A stretch of DNA of 64,000 bases from Pseudomonas sp. StFLB209 (GCF_000829415.1 NZ_AP014637.1:434001-498000), one strand, 5' to 3'. Shown: positions 28,503 to 39,611, numbered from the stretch's first letter. The notes: generated by a model not told the origin, from the letters alone. Numbers and translations: made by a program.

Positions 28503-29227
28503 GCGGGGTTCAGCAGGGTCAGTTGACGGGCCGCTTCGGCCACGAACAGATACCCCTTGTTGCGCACCGTCTTGATCAGCCGCGGGTGTTCAGGATCGTC
28601 GCCGATCCGCGGGCGGATACGGGAAATGCGTACATCGATAGAGCGGTCCTGGCCGTCGTAGCCGACCCCGCGCAGGGCGGTGAAAATCTCTTCCCGAGAC
28701 AAAATGCGCCCGGCATTGCTGACCAACAGCCACAACAGGTCGAACTCGGCGGCAGTCAACTCGATGAGCTGGCCGTGCAGCGATGCCTCGCGCAACCCAC
28801 TGTCGACCTGCAACGGGCCGAAACTCACCCGCTGCTGGGCACTTGGCGGCGTCGGCTCGCTGCGACGTAACAGCGCATGGACCCGCGCCAGCAGCACCCG
28901 CGGGTGCACCGGTTTGCAGACAAAGTCATCGGCCCCGGTGTCCAGCCCTTGTACCTGGTCACTGTCATCGGTCCGTGCGGTGAGCATCAGAATCGGCCCG
29001 GCATAGTACGGGCGGACCCTGGCGCAAATGCTCAGGCCGTCTTCGCCGGGCAGCATCAGATCGAGAATCAGCAGGTCCGGCTGCATCTCGATGATCCGCG
29101 CTACAGCCCGCGCGCCATCGCCCTCAAGGCTGACCTCAAGGCCATTGGCTTGCAGGTAATCACGGGTCAGTTCGGCCAGCCGCTGGTCGTCTTCGACGAT
29201 CAGCACCCGCCAGGATTCATCAGCCAT
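28499..29227 (-). CDS. OmpR family response regulator, RstA-like
   Basis: This 242-residue protein has a receiver domain with phospho-acceptor Asp56 in 'LLILDLMLPGEDG', the conserved 'LTARTDDSDQVQGLDTGADDFV' (described by its ends) and lysine in 'CKPVHP', and a winged-helix DNA-binding domain with 'SIDVRISRIRPRIG' and 'VRNKGYLF'. It partners the overlapping kinase. The start at 29227 (MADESWR) is preferred over one two codons upstream. It is divergent from nrdA, 650 bases away. Confidence 0.9.
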   Translation of the reverse strand: MADESWRVLIVEDDQRLAELTRDYLQANGLEVSLEGDGARAVARIIEMQPDLLILDLMLPGEDGLSICARVRPYYAGPILMLTARTDDSDQVQGLDTGADDFVCKPVHPRVLLARVHALLRRSEPTPPSAQQRVSFGPLQVDSGLREASLHGQLIELTAAEFDLLWLLVSNAGRILSREEIFTALRGVGYDGQDRSIDVRISRIRPRIGDDPEHPRLIKTVRNKGYLFVAEAARQLTLLNPA

Positions 29228-29484
29228 GCGCAAACTCCCTCAGCACTGCCGCGAGTGTAGCAATGCCGCAGGCTTTGCCCCAGCGTCAGTTGCCCGGTGG
29301 CGGCGGTAGCAGACGAGGTGCCAGAGGACTTGCCGAGTTGTTTTTTTGTGATAGGGTTCGCGCCCGCAAAATTGCACCCACCGCCAGTGCAGCCAGAAAA
29401 AAAACAGCGACCAACGGTTCAACGTACAGAGGCTGCGGGCTGGACCGCGTTATACACCCTGCAATGCACAAACTGTGCACAAGT

Positions 29485-29493
29485 TTATCCACA
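29485..29493 (+). promoter_or_regulatory. DnaA box before nrdA
   Basis: TTATCCACA is a perfect match to the DnaA box TTATNCACA. A weaker inverted box, TGTGCACAA, precedes it at 29474-29482. DnaA control of nrdA is known in E. coli, so a link between replication start and dNTP supply is plausible here. Confidence 0.65.
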
Positions 29494-29519
29494 GGCAGTG
29501 CGTTGAACTGAGGCTAGAA

Positions 29520-29567
29520 ACGCATTATCTTGTATGTCCTTTCCTGGACAGACCCTAGATGTAGGGT
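29520..29567. promoter_or_regulatory. pair of NrdR-like boxes before nrdA
   Basis: ACCCTAGATGTAGGGT at 29552-29567 is a 16-base palindrome of NrdR-box form. ACGCATTATCTTGTAT at 29520-29535 is a weaker copy, with centres 32 bases apart. NrdR boxes usually come in pairs at about 15-16 or 31-32 bases, so the spacing supports the assignment. NrdR represses reductase genes when (d)ATP is high. Confidence 0.65.
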
Positions 29568-29877
29568 TTGGACCAAAAAAACCGTGAACACAATTCGAGG
29601 CAGGTTTTCAAGCCCTTTAACTTGAATTTGTGGAGTTGAACTAAACGCAGGATCCGTAGCCAAACCGCTCGCGCGAATGGCCCGATGTAATCGGCACGCT
29701 GCACTGCACGTCCTGCAACATCGAATATGCACTATCCAGAGATTTCCAGGCAGCGTGCCAACCCGCTGCCTTTTTGATTTAAAGCCGGGGAACGCGCACA
29801 GCCTTCCTCAAACCGGCCAAAAGCCGGCCACGGTGGGCAGCAATGCCCGAACATACTTAAAAATGTGGAGCCCCCCC

Positions 29878-32793
<2,916 letters not shown>

Positions 32794-32807
32794 TATTTCA
32801 CTAAAGA

Positions 32808-32831
32808 CCGAAGCCCTAACATGGGCTTCGG
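32808..32831 (+). terminator. hairpin after nrdA
   Basis: CCGAAGCCC (32808-32816) pairs with GGGCTTCGG (32823-32831) around a 6-base loop. There is no T-run after it, so it may be a processing or stability hairpin or a weak terminator. Confidence 0.5.
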
Positions 32832-32916
32832 CTAAACGAGAAACGCCACGAAGAACAATCAGCCGAACGAATCTCAGCTTACGATTAAAAAGCAGATTAT
32901 AGGCTAGACAAGATAA

Positions 32917-33168
32917 AGCGCGATGCACGCGCTACAGAACGGCGATCATTTTCAATGATCACCTACTGGTGTCCAAGGAAGGACACGGAATTGGAAAGCT
33001 AGCGGGCGATTACGAAGAAGTTTGCCGACCTAACGCAATCACCCGCTCCACCAAAGCCAAACAGTTACGAGGAGCTTTCGAGGGCCGCTGATTGAGCCAA
33101 AATCAGGAGGATACGTCAATGCCTGTCGGCTCAGCGGTGCCCCGAAACATTAAATTTAATCAATGTTT
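32917..33168 (+). ncRNA. structured RNA / leader in the nrdA-nrdB insert
   Basis: At least seven complementary pairs follow each other in 250 bases of non-coding DNA: 32917-32922/32928-32933, 32944-32950/32954-32960, 32969-32974/32981-32986, an outer stem 32994-33000/33073-33079 directly stacked on an 11-position stem 33001-33011/33037-33047 (one mismatch), 33085-33098/33128-33137 with a 4-base bulge, and 33145-33151/33162-33168. The last two enclose the ribosome site, start and part of a 21-codon ORF. It looks like an RNA element or the 5' leader of the small operon that follows. I know of no family it fits. Confidence 0.5.
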
Positions 33169-33184
33169 TGAGGTTTTATCATGA
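33119..33184 (+). CDS. 21-codon ORF, possible leader peptide
   Basis: An ATG at 33119 stands 8 bases after a full AGGAGG (33105-33110) and opens a frame encoding MPVGSAVPRNIKFNQCFEVL plus Ser. The TGA at 33182-33184 overlaps the ATG of the next gene (ATGA), so translation would be coupled. The ribosome site lies in the loop of one hairpin and a second hairpin falls in its coding part, the arrangement of an attenuating leader. It could also be chance; it has no codon-usage test at this length. Confidence 0.5.
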   Translation: MPVGSAVPRNIKFNQCFEVLS

Positions 33185-33429
33185 ATCACAACGACAAACA
33201 GACATCCGATCTAATCGCTAGCCTCGCGTCTGAGACGCTTCGCGATCCAAATGCATCGGTCATTGCAAAAAGCTTGGCAGCGTCCGCGCTGGCTCAGACC
33301 CATACCAGCAAACAAACTGGTAAAGAGATGGAGACCACCGCATCAAAAGTGCTCCAAAGCGAGAAGTACAGCGAAGCTAGCAAGTCTCTTGCGGCTTCAA
33401 TCCTGTCCCAATCGAACAAAAGCCGTTAA
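33181..33429 (+). CDS. small protein with an internal duplication, unknown function
   Basis: This 82-residue, Ser/Ala/Lys-rich, probably helical protein has no signal peptide. Two related segments follow the pattern Leu-x4-to-6-Ser-x2-(A/S)-KSLAAS-(A/I)-L-(A/S)-Q: 'SVIAKSLAASALAQTHTSKQ' (about 26-45) and 'SEASKSLAASILSQSNKSR' (about 64-82). The gene has GAGG 7 bases before its ATG, overlaps the 21-codon ORF, and is 13 bases before the next small gene. GC is visibly lower than in nrdA and nrdB, which suggests transfer. I do not recognise a family. Confidence 0.7.
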   Translation: MNHNDKQTSDLIASLASETLRDPNASVIAKSLAASALAQTHTSKQTGKEMETTASKVLQSEKYSEASKSLAASILSQSNKSR

Positions 33430-33442
33430 GTGAGGAGGTCCT

Positions 33443-33712
33443 ATGAAAATCAACATGGCACACCTCCGAGAACCAGCACTCAACGGAGGTTGGATTGATT
33501 TTGCTGTCTTTGATGCGAAAGCCACAGATGGTGACAACAACACTCTTCTTCACCAGTTGACGCTGGCTGTCAGGGAGATGGGCTTCAAGGTCGACCAGTC
33601 AGCTCTTGCTTACAGGTATGGCAACAGAGTCCGGTTTTTTGGCACTCCTTCTCTCGTTAATCATCTATCTAAAACTGGCCGTCTCCGCTGGACTCACACT
33701 GTAGACGTCTGA
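33443..33712 (+). CDS. small hypothetical protein, nrdA-nrdB insert
   Basis: This 89-residue protein follows a strong GAGGAGG site and reads as a compact alpha/beta domain: 'GGWIDFAVFDAKATDGDNN' (about 15-33) looks like a beta-strand and loop, 'LLHQLTLAVREMGFKVDQS' like an amphipathic helix, and the end 'RLRWTHTVDV' is basic and aromatic. No signal peptide or known motif is present. It closes the mini-operon and is followed by terminator hairpins. Lower GC than its neighbours. Function unknown; a host-interaction or nucleic-acid role is only a guess. Confidence 0.72.
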   Translation: MKINMAHLREPALNGGWIDFAVFDAKATDGDNNTLLHQLTLAVREMGFKVDQSALAYRYGNRVRFFGTPSLVNHLSKTGRLRWTHTVDV

Positions 33713-33719
33713 CCCTCAT

Positions 33720-33782
33720 AGCTCCCCCCCCTAACACAGGCTGGGGAGCTTTCACTGATTGTAGCTACGCGGCTACATTTTT
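33720..33782 (+). terminator. two terminator hairpins after the small operon
   Basis: AGCTCCCC (33720-33727) pairs with GGGGAGCT (33743-33750). Ten bases on, TGTAGC (33760-33765) pairs with GCTACA (33772-33777), followed by five T. The second is a standard rho-independent terminator. Confidence 0.75.
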
Positions 33783-34230
33783 CGCCCCCACAACAACATA
33801 TAGTGTTTTTATCCAAAAAAAACCACCATATGTACTTAATCCTGAGCTAGACTCCTCACTCCGTGATTGGACTGCGGTCAATCGAACGACTGATGATCGC
33901 CTTTGTCGAAATGTGCTGTGAATCAATCTCACACATACCCCGATGAGGCATGATTCCGGTATAATTCGCGCCCCTAAAAAGGCGAAAAAATCTCAAGCGT
34001 ATAAGCGTGTTGTAGAGACTTGCTGCACGTAAACGCCTTGACAACCGGACGTTACTCAGTTTCGTGTCTTTTTCCATAAGGATGGACAGAACGTGATTGA
34101 CCTCAACAGATTTTGGTGCGAAGGGAGGAAAGATCCATCCCACTCAGCAAGCTTAAAGACGCATGCAGTTTCGCATCATCTCTAAAATCCAATTGGTTGC
34201 AATAGCAGCCCTCAAGCCGGAGATGTACCC
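33783..34230. promoter_or_regulatory. AT-rich region before nrdB
   Basis: After the terminators there are 448 bases before nrdB without a convincing gene. A TATAAT hexamer lies at 33960-33965 in plus orientation without a good -35. Two 16-mers resembling NrdR boxes lie at 33791-33806 (CAACAACATATAGTGT) and 33823-33838, with centres 32 bases apart. Because a terminator precedes it, nrdB probably has its own promoter in this stretch. Confidence 0.4.
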
Positions 34231-35484
34231 ATGCTGAGCTGGGACGAATTCGATAACGAAGACGGCGAAGTCGCCGCTGCCAAACCCGCTGCCCAGGCTG
34301 CCAAAGGCAATGAAGGCGCGCTGGATCGCCTCGACACCGACGGCGGTGCCGCCGCCGTTGAAGCGCGCGCCGTCACCTCCAGCGACTCGGCTGCCGTGGC
34401 TCGCGCCAAACAGGCGCTGAACGACCTGGACATCGCCGAAGGTCTGGCTGAACTCGAAGGCTCCTCGGCTCGCGTGGCGGTCGACGAAAAGCGCATGATC
34501 AACTGCCGCGCCGACCTCAACCAACTGGTGCCATTCAAGTACGACTGGGCCTGGCAGAAGTACCTCGACGGCTGCGCCAACCACTGGATGCCGCAAGAGG
34601 TCAACATGACCGCCGACATCGCCCTGTGGAAAAACCCTGAAGGCCTGACCGACGACGAGCGCCGCATCGTGCTGCGCAACCTGGGCTTCTTCTCCACCGC
34701 CGACTCGCTGGTTGCCAACAACCTGGTGCTGGCCGTGTACCGCCTGATCACCAACCCGGAGTGCCGCCAGTACATTCTGCGCCAGGCCTTCGAAGAGGCG
34801 ATCCACACCCACGCCTACCAGTACTGCATCGAGTCGCTGGGCATGGATGAAGGCGAGATCTTCAACATGTACCACGAGATCCCGTCGGTCGCGAAAAAAG
34901 CCGCCTGGGGCCTGAAGTACACCCGTTCGATCTCCGACCCGGAATTCAAGACCGGCACTCCGGAAACCGACAAAGAACTGCTGCGCAACCTGATCGCCTA
35001 CTACTGCGTTCTGGAAGGCATCTTCTTCTACTGCGGTTTTACCCAGATCCTGTCCATGGGCCGCCGCAACAAGATGACCGGCGTCGCCGAGCAGTTCCAG
35101 TACATCCTGCGCGACGAATCCATGCACCTGAACTTCGGCATCGACGTGATCAACCAGATCAAGATCGAAAACCCGCACCTGTGGGATGCCGAGATGAAAG
35201 AAGAAGCCACGCAGATGATCCTGCAAGGCACCCAGCTGGAAATCGAATACGCCCGTGACACCATGCCACGCGGCGTACTGGGCATGAACGCAGCGATGAT
35301 GGAGGACTACCTGAAGTTCATCGCCAACCGTCGCCTGACCCAGATCGGCCTGAAAGAAGAATACCCAGGCACCACCAACCCGTTCCCGTGGATGAGCGAG
35401 ATCATGGACCTCAAGAAGGAGAAGAACTTCTTCGAGACCCGCGTGATCGAGTACCAGACCGGCGGCGCGTTGAGCTGGGATTGA
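34231..35484 (+). CDS. nrdB: ribonucleoside-diphosphate reductase beta subunit, class Ia
   Basis: NrdB carries the diiron centre and radical of class Ia reductase. The 417-residue protein has an Ala-rich N-terminal extension (about 1-75), then the ferritin-like core: the metal ligands lie in '[18 protein letters not shown]' (about 188-205) and '[14 protein letters not shown]' (about 290-305). The C-terminal tail binds NrdA. The start at 34231 has GGAG 8 bases upstream. It is separated from nrdA by the 1.4-kb insert, although both subunits are needed in fixed ratio. A palindromic hairpin follows the stop. Confidence 0.97.
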   Translation: MLSWDEFDNEDGEVAAAKPAAQAAKGNEGALDRLDTDGGAAAVEARAVTSSDSAAVARAKQALNDLDIAEGLAELEGSSARVAVDEKRMINCRADLNQLVPFKYDWAWQKYLDGCANHWMPQEVNMTADIALWKNPEGLTDDERRIVLRNLGFFSTADSLVANNLVLAVYRLITNPECRQYILRQAFEEAIHTHAYQYCIESLGMDEGEIFNMYHEIPSVAKKAAWGLKYTRSISDPEFKTGTPETDKELLRNLIAYYCVLEGIFFYCGFTQILSMGRRNKMTGVAEQFQYILRDESMHLNFGIDVINQIKIENPHLWDAEMKEEATQMILQGTQLEIEYARDTMPRGVLGMNAAMMEDYLKFIANRRLTQIGLKEEYPGTTNPFPWMSEIMDLKKEKNFFETRVIEYQTGGALSWD

Positions 35485-35502
35485 TCGCCGCATGACGGTT
35501 CA

Positions 35503-35529
35503 GCACGCACTGGGTTTCTCAGTGCGTGC
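35503..35529 (+). terminator. hairpin after nrdB
   Basis: GCACGCACTG (35503-35512) pairs perfectly with CAGTGCGTGC (35520-35529). There is no T-run, so it may be a rho-dependent or processing end. Confidence 0.5.
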
Positions 35530-35540
35530 CGAGATACAGC

Positions 35541-35708
35541 GTTAGCCCCAACACTGTTCAGATAAGCACTGCGGACCCGGTGGGAGCGAGCTTGCTCGCG
35601 AAGAGGCCAGTAAAAGCACTACATCTGCTGCGAATGTGCCGCCGTCTTCGTCGGCAAGCCAACTCCCACCGAGATTTGTGTACTTAACTGAACAGTATTG
35701 GAGTTAGC
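35541..35708. mobile_element. MITE-like element with imperfect terminal inverted repeats
   Basis: CAACACTGTTCAGATAAGCAC near the left end (35549-35569) and the inverted copy of GTACTTAACTGAACAGTATTG (35680-35700) match at about 18 of 21 positions, and the similarity continues weakly to 35541 and 35708. Between them is a REP doublet (35579-35671). The 168-base size, terminal repeats and lack of a gene suggest a non-autonomous element. Confidence 0.45.
35579..35671. repeat. REP doublet (REPIN), GTGGGAG family
   Basis: Inverted units GGTGGGAGCGAGC...GCGAAGAGG and TCTTCGTCGG...CTCCCACC are separated by about 35 bases. The form matches the doublets at 59332 beside the RAYT gene and at 63078. Confidence 0.8.
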
Positions 35709-35771
35709 CCCCATCCCCCTCAGCAAGCAGCCGTCGCAACGATTGCAATCCAGGCTTGCACTCCTACCGCA

Positions 35772-36893
35772 TCAACCCACCACCCCCACCTTCACCCAAC
35801 GCTGCTCTTGGGCTGATCGGCGCGCCGCTTCTGCCAGTCGTTCGACCTCCCACGCTTCCTGAAAGTCCACCCCTGCGCTGCCCGGCTGACCGGCCATGGC
35901 TTGCAGCAAGCCATGTACTTCCAAGGTCTTGAGTTCGTTATAGCCAAGCTGATGCCCTGGGGCCGGGCAGAACGCTGCGTAGCCAGGCAATTGCGGTCCG
36001 GCCAGCAAGGTACGAAAGCCGCTGGTTTCGACCCGTGAGCCGGGCTGGTAGAGACGCAGTTCGTTGAGCCGCTCCTGGTCATAGACCAGCGTGCCCCGCG
36101 TACCGGTGACTTCGAAGCACAGCCGGTTCTTGCGCCCATGGCGCAGCCAACTGGTCGTCAGCGTGCCACGTGCGCCGTTGGCAAAACGCATCAGGATATG
36201 TGCCTGATCATCGACCTCAACCTGGCGCGGCCCATTGGCCGAAGGCCGCTGGGCATGCACGGTGTGCAGGTCGGCGCAAAGGCTGTCGACCTCACCGAGC
36301 AGAAAGCGCGACAGTGACAGGATATGGCTGCCAAGGTCGGCCAGCGCTCCACCGGCCTGGCGAGTTTCGCAGCGCCAGCCGAATGGAGCCTGTGGGTCGG
36401 CCATGAAGTCTTCGCTGAATTCGCCGCTGTAGCCGACGATTTCGCCCAGCTCACCACTGGCAATCAGTTCACGGGCCAGGCCGAGCATGGGGTTTTGCAG
36501 GTAGTTGTAACCGACACGGGTGACCACACCGGCAGCGCGGGCGGCATCGCGCATCTGGGTGGCCTCTGCCAGGGTCGCGGCCAGCGGTTTTTCGCAGTAC
36601 ACCGCCTTGCCTGCGGCCAGCGCCGCCATGGCCATCGGATGATGCAGCAGGTTAGGCGTGGTGATCGCCACCAGATCGACATTCGGATCATTGATCAACG
36701 CCTCCCAGCCCATCGCCTGCTGGAAGCCCCAGGCCCGCGCGCAGTCGGCGGCCCGTGCCGGGTCAGCGTCGGCCAGCGCCACACAATCGACCTGCAGGGG
36801 CAGGTCGAACACCGAACCTGCATGTTGAAACGCCAGGGCGTGGGCGCGCCCCATGAATCCGGTGCCGATCAGGCCAAGACCGAGTCTTTGCAT
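35772..36893 (-). CDS. Gfo/Idh/MocA family oxidoreductase
   Basis: This 373-residue NAD(P)-dependent dehydrogenase has the N-terminal Rossmann motif 'GLIGTGFMGRAHALAF' (about 6-21), 'CEKPLAATLAEA' with the catalytic lysine (about 99-110) and 'GALADLGSHILSLSRFLLG' with the active-site Asp/His region. Inositol, scyllo-inositol and other sugar substrates are usual in the family. It is the last gene of the ABC transport operon, 64 bases after the permease, so it likely acts on the imported compound. Confidence 0.88.
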   Translation of the reverse strand: MQRLGLGLIGTGFMGRAHALAFQHAGSVFDLPLQVDCVALADADPARAADCARAWGFQQAMGWEALINDPNVDLVAITTPNLLHHPMAMAALAAGKAVYCEKPLAATLAEATQMRDAARAAGVVTRVGYNYLQNPMLGLARELIASGELGEIVGYSGEFSEDFMADPQAPFGWRCETRQAGGALADLGSHILSLSRFLLGEVDSLCADLHTVHAQRPSANGPRQVEVDDQAHILMRFANGARGTLTTSWLRHGRKNRLCFEVTGTRGTLVYDQERLNELRLYQPGSRVETSGFRTLLAGPQLPGYAAFCPAPGHQLGYNELKTLEVHGLLQAMAGQPGSAGVDFQEAWEVERLAEAARRSAQEQRWVKVGVVG

Positions 36894-36957
36894 GAGAGAC
36901 CTCTAAGACAGAAGAAAAGACCCGGCAGGCCAGCCGCCGGGCAAGGAAGATGCTTGT

Positions 36958-37983
36958 TCAGCGCTTGGCTTTGCGTTTGTTGCGGTACTGGTCGACGATC
37001 ACGGCAACGACGATGATTACGCCCTTGATGATGTCCTGAATGTAAGCGTCCACGCCGAGGAAGGTGAAGCCGCTGGCCATCACGCCAAGGATCAACGCGC
37101 CGATTACCGTACCGGTGATACGGCCCACGCCGCCCGCCAAACTGGTCCCGCCGATCACCGCAGCGGCGATCGCGTCCAGCTCGTAGGACATGCCCATGCC
37201 GGCCTGGCCGGTGGCGGCACGTGCCGAAGCCACCACCCCGGCCAGCCCCGCCAGCAGACCGGCGATGCTGTAAACGATGACCAGATGGCGTTTGACGTTG
37301 ATCCCGGAAATGCGCGCGGCCTGCATGTTGCCGCCAATCGCGTAGGTGTACTTGCCGTATTTGGTATAGCGCAGGGCGACATGGAAAATCACTGCCACCA
37401 CCAGGAAGATAATCACCGGCATAGCGCCGTTGCCGATCGCGGTATAGCTGTCTGAAAGCATGCTGACCGGCTGACCTTCGGTGTAGTAACGGGCCAGGCC
37501 ACGGGCCGAGACCATCATGCCGAGGGTGACGATAAAAGGCGGGATGCCGGTAATGGCAATCAGGCTGCCGTTCACCGCACCGGCGAGCAGCCCGACGAAC
37601 AGGCCCGCCATGACCGGCACCCAGACCGGCATGTCGGTCAGCGAAGGAAACACCGCCCGGCCAAAATCAGAGGTTTGCGCCAGACTGGCAGCGACCATCG
37701 CTGACAACGCCAGCACCGAGCCGGAGGACAGGTCGATACCGGTGGTGATAATCACTTGGGTAACCCCAATGGCCAGCAGGCCGATCACCGAGACTTGCAG
37801 GATCATCAGCACCAGGCGCTGAGAGTTCATCAAAAAGCTCTGGTCGCGAATCACCCAGCCGAACGCTTCAAAGGCCAGGCCAATACCGAACAGTACAAGC
37901 AAAATACCCAATTCGGTGGGCATGCGCCGCCGGCGGCGTGGAGCGGATGTTTCCAGGGTCTTCTTGTCGGAGACGGCAGTCAT
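36958..37983 (-). CDS. sugar ABC transporter permease (RbsC family)
   Basis: This 341-residue permease has about nine to ten membrane helices and the family loop 'NMQAARISGINVKRHLVIVYSIAG' (quoted by its ends), where the ATPase docks. 'SSGSVLALSAMVAASLAQ' and 'GTSLAGGVGRITGTVIGAL' are further RbsC/IatP marks. With the ATPase and the binding proteins nearby it forms a CUT2-type importer, probably for inositol. The gene starts 71 bases after the ATPase stop. Confidence 0.93.
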   Translation of the reverse strand: MTAVSDKKTLETSAPRRRRRMPTELGILLVLFGIGLAFEAFGWVIRDQSFLMNSQRLVLMILQVSVIGLLAIGVTQVIITTGIDLSSGSVLALSAMVAASLAQTSDFGRAVFPSLTDMPVWVPVMAGLFVGLLAGAVNGSLIAITGIPPFIVTLGMMVSARGLARYYTEGQPVSMLSDSYTAIGNGAMPVIIFLVVAVIFHVALRYTKYGKYTYAIGGNMQAARISGINVKRHLVIVYSIAGLLAGLAGVVASARAATGQAGMGMSYELDAIAAAVIGGTSLAGGVGRITGTVIGALILGVMASGFTFLGVDAYIQDIIKGVIIVVAVIVDQYRNKRKAKR

Positions 37984-38054
37984 GGGAAGGTCCTCTTGTT
38001 CTTGGAATTTTCGACGAATGAACGGGCGCCGCTGCTGCGCCCGTCAGGCGCAAG

Positions 38055-39611
38055 TCAATGGATCACGGTGTTGCCCGACGCCAGGTGCATGACCCGCTCC
38101 TGGGTCGCCTCCTCACGATCCAGGACACCGGTGACCTGCCCCTCGTGCATGACCATGACGCGGTCGCTCATGCCGAGCACTTCGGGCAATTCGGAAGAAA
38201 TCATGATCACCGCCAGGCCTTCACCGGCCAGGGCGGCGATCAACCGGTAGATCTCGGCCTTGGCCCCCACATCGATACCACGGGTGGGTTCATCAAGAAT
38301 CAGAATCCGCGGGTGGGTCATCAGCCAGCGCGCCAGCAGTGCCTTTTGTTGGTTGCCGCCAGACAGGTTGGCGATGCATTGGTCCAGTGAGGGGGTCTTG
38401 ACGCGCAACTGCGTCCGCATCTCTTCACACAGTTCGTGCAGCCGCTGCTGCTGCACGAAACCGCTGCTGGTATGGCTGGAGAGCACCGCCACCTCCATGT
38501 TTTCCTGCACGCTCAGGCAGGCAAAGATGCCGGTGTCCTTGCGATCTTCGGTGAGCAACGCCAGGCCCTTGCGAATCGCCAGGCAGGGGTCACTCATATT
38601 CACCACCTCACCGTCGATGATGATCTCGCCGGAAGTGGCCGGGGTCACGCCGAACAGGGTCTCGGCAACATTGGTGCGCCCGGAGCCCATCAGCCCGGCG
38701 ATACCCAGAATCTCGCCGGCATGCAGGTCGAACGAGACGTTCTCGAATACCCCTTGCAGGCTCAGGTCGCGCACCGACAGCAGTAACTTGTCGGTGGGTG
38801 CACTGCGCTCGGGAAACAGCTGAGTCAGCGGCCGGCCGACCATCATCGAAATCAGGCTGTCGCCATCCATGCTCTCGGCACTTTGCAGACCGATGTAAGC
38901 GCCATCACGAAACACTGCCACTTCATCGGCAATGGCAAAGACTTCATCCATTTTGTGGGTGATGTAGATAATGCCCTTACCCTGGCTCTTGAGGTCGCTG
39001 ATGATCGAAAACAGATGGGCTACCTCTTTCTCGGTAATGGCCGAGGTCGGCTCATCCATGATCAGTACGTCGCTGTCGTAAGACACCGCCTTGGCGATCT
39101 CGACCATCTGCCGACCGGCGATGCTCAGGCTGCCGACCAGCTCTTCAGGGTCCAGGTCCATGCGCAGGCGGTCGAGTAACTCTTGTGTGTTTCGATGCAT
39201 GACCCCGTGATCAACCATGTGTAGCGCATTGAGGGGCTCGCGACCCAGCCAGATGTTCTCGGCGATGGTCATGTAGGGCATCAGGTTAAGCTCCTGATGG
39301 ATCATCGCGATGCCTGCCTGCAAGGCCTGCAAAGGCGTCTCGAAGCTGATCGGCTCTCCACGCAGGCGCAGCTCGCCGGCATCAGGCTGATAGATACCGG
39401 CGATGATCTTCATCAGCGTCGACTTGCCCGCACCGTTTTCGCCCATCAACGCCAGCACACTGCCGGGCCGTACCCGCAGTTGCACATCGGACAGGGCAAC
39501 CACGCCGGGGAAACCTTTGGTCAGGTGAGTGATTTCGAGCAGGAACTCGCCGTTCACAGAGGCCATGCGGCTGGCGGCAAGTGTGGCGGTCGAAGGGGCA
39601 GCACTGAGCAT
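38055..39611 (-). CDS. sugar ABC transporter ATP-binding protein, double domain
   Basis: This 518-residue CUT2 ATPase has two ABC domains. The first has Walker A '[13 protein letters not shown]' (about 58-70), signature '[13 protein letters not shown]' and Walker B '[12 protein letters not shown]'. The second has a degenerate Walker A '[16 protein letters not shown]', signature '[15 protein letters not shown]' and '[14 protein letters not shown]'. This is the RbsA/IatA layout. The start at 39611 follows GAGGAGATC; the longer frame upstream overlaps the binding-protein gene and is rejected. Confidence 0.94.
   Translation of the reverse strand: MLSAAPSTATLAASRMASVNGEFLLEITHLTKGFPGVVALSDVQLRVRPGSVLALMGENGAGKSTLMKIIAGIYQPDAGELRLRGEPISFETPLQALQAGIAMIHQELNLMPYMTIAENIWLGREPLNALHMVDHGVMHRNTQELLDRLRMDLDPEELVGSLSIAGRQMVEIAKAVSYDSDVLIMDEPTSAITEKEVAHLFSIISDLKSQGKGIIYITHKMDEVFAIADEVAVFRDGAYIGLQSAESMDGDSLISMMVGRPLTQLFPERSAPTDKLLLSVRDLSLQGVFENVSFDLHAGEILGIAGLMGSGRTNVAETLFGVTPATSGEIIIDGEVVNMSDPCLAIRKGLALLTEDRKDTGIFACLSVQENMEVAVLSSHTSSGFVQQQRLHELCEEMRTQLRVKTPSLDQCIANLSGGNQQKALLARWLMTHPRILILDEPTRGIDVGAKAEIYRLIAALAGEGLAVIMISSELPEVLGMSDRVMVMHEGQVTGVLDREEATQERVMHLASGNTVIH

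Larger units (their letters stand above)
29228..29877. promoter_or_regulatory. long divergent region of response regulator and nrdA
   Basis: This 650-base spacer has no convincing gene. The half next to nrdA is A/T-richer and holds one perfect DnaA box and a pair of NrdR-like boxes (entered separately). The nrdA ribosome site GTGGAG lies 12 bases before the ATG at 29878. On the other side only the regulator promoter is expected, and none was recognised. Confidence 0.6.

Noticed and set aside
29286..29492. 68-codon minus-strand frame with one hydrophobic segment
   Set aside because: No ribosome site, overlaps the DnaA box region, and the product is not family-like.
32794..33180. Retron or group I/II intron in the nrdA-nrdB gap
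   Set aside because: No reverse transcriptase, maturase or homing endonuclease frame is present and both reductase genes are intact; only the structured RNA claim is kept.
33856..34143. 95-codon minus-strand frame before nrdB
   Set aside because: Weak ribosome site, basic low-complexity product, and it covers the likely nrdB promoter; no recognisable family.
34153..35493. Frame antisense to nrdB (446 codons)
   Set aside because: Same reason; it would bury the real nrdB start region and has no family resemblance.
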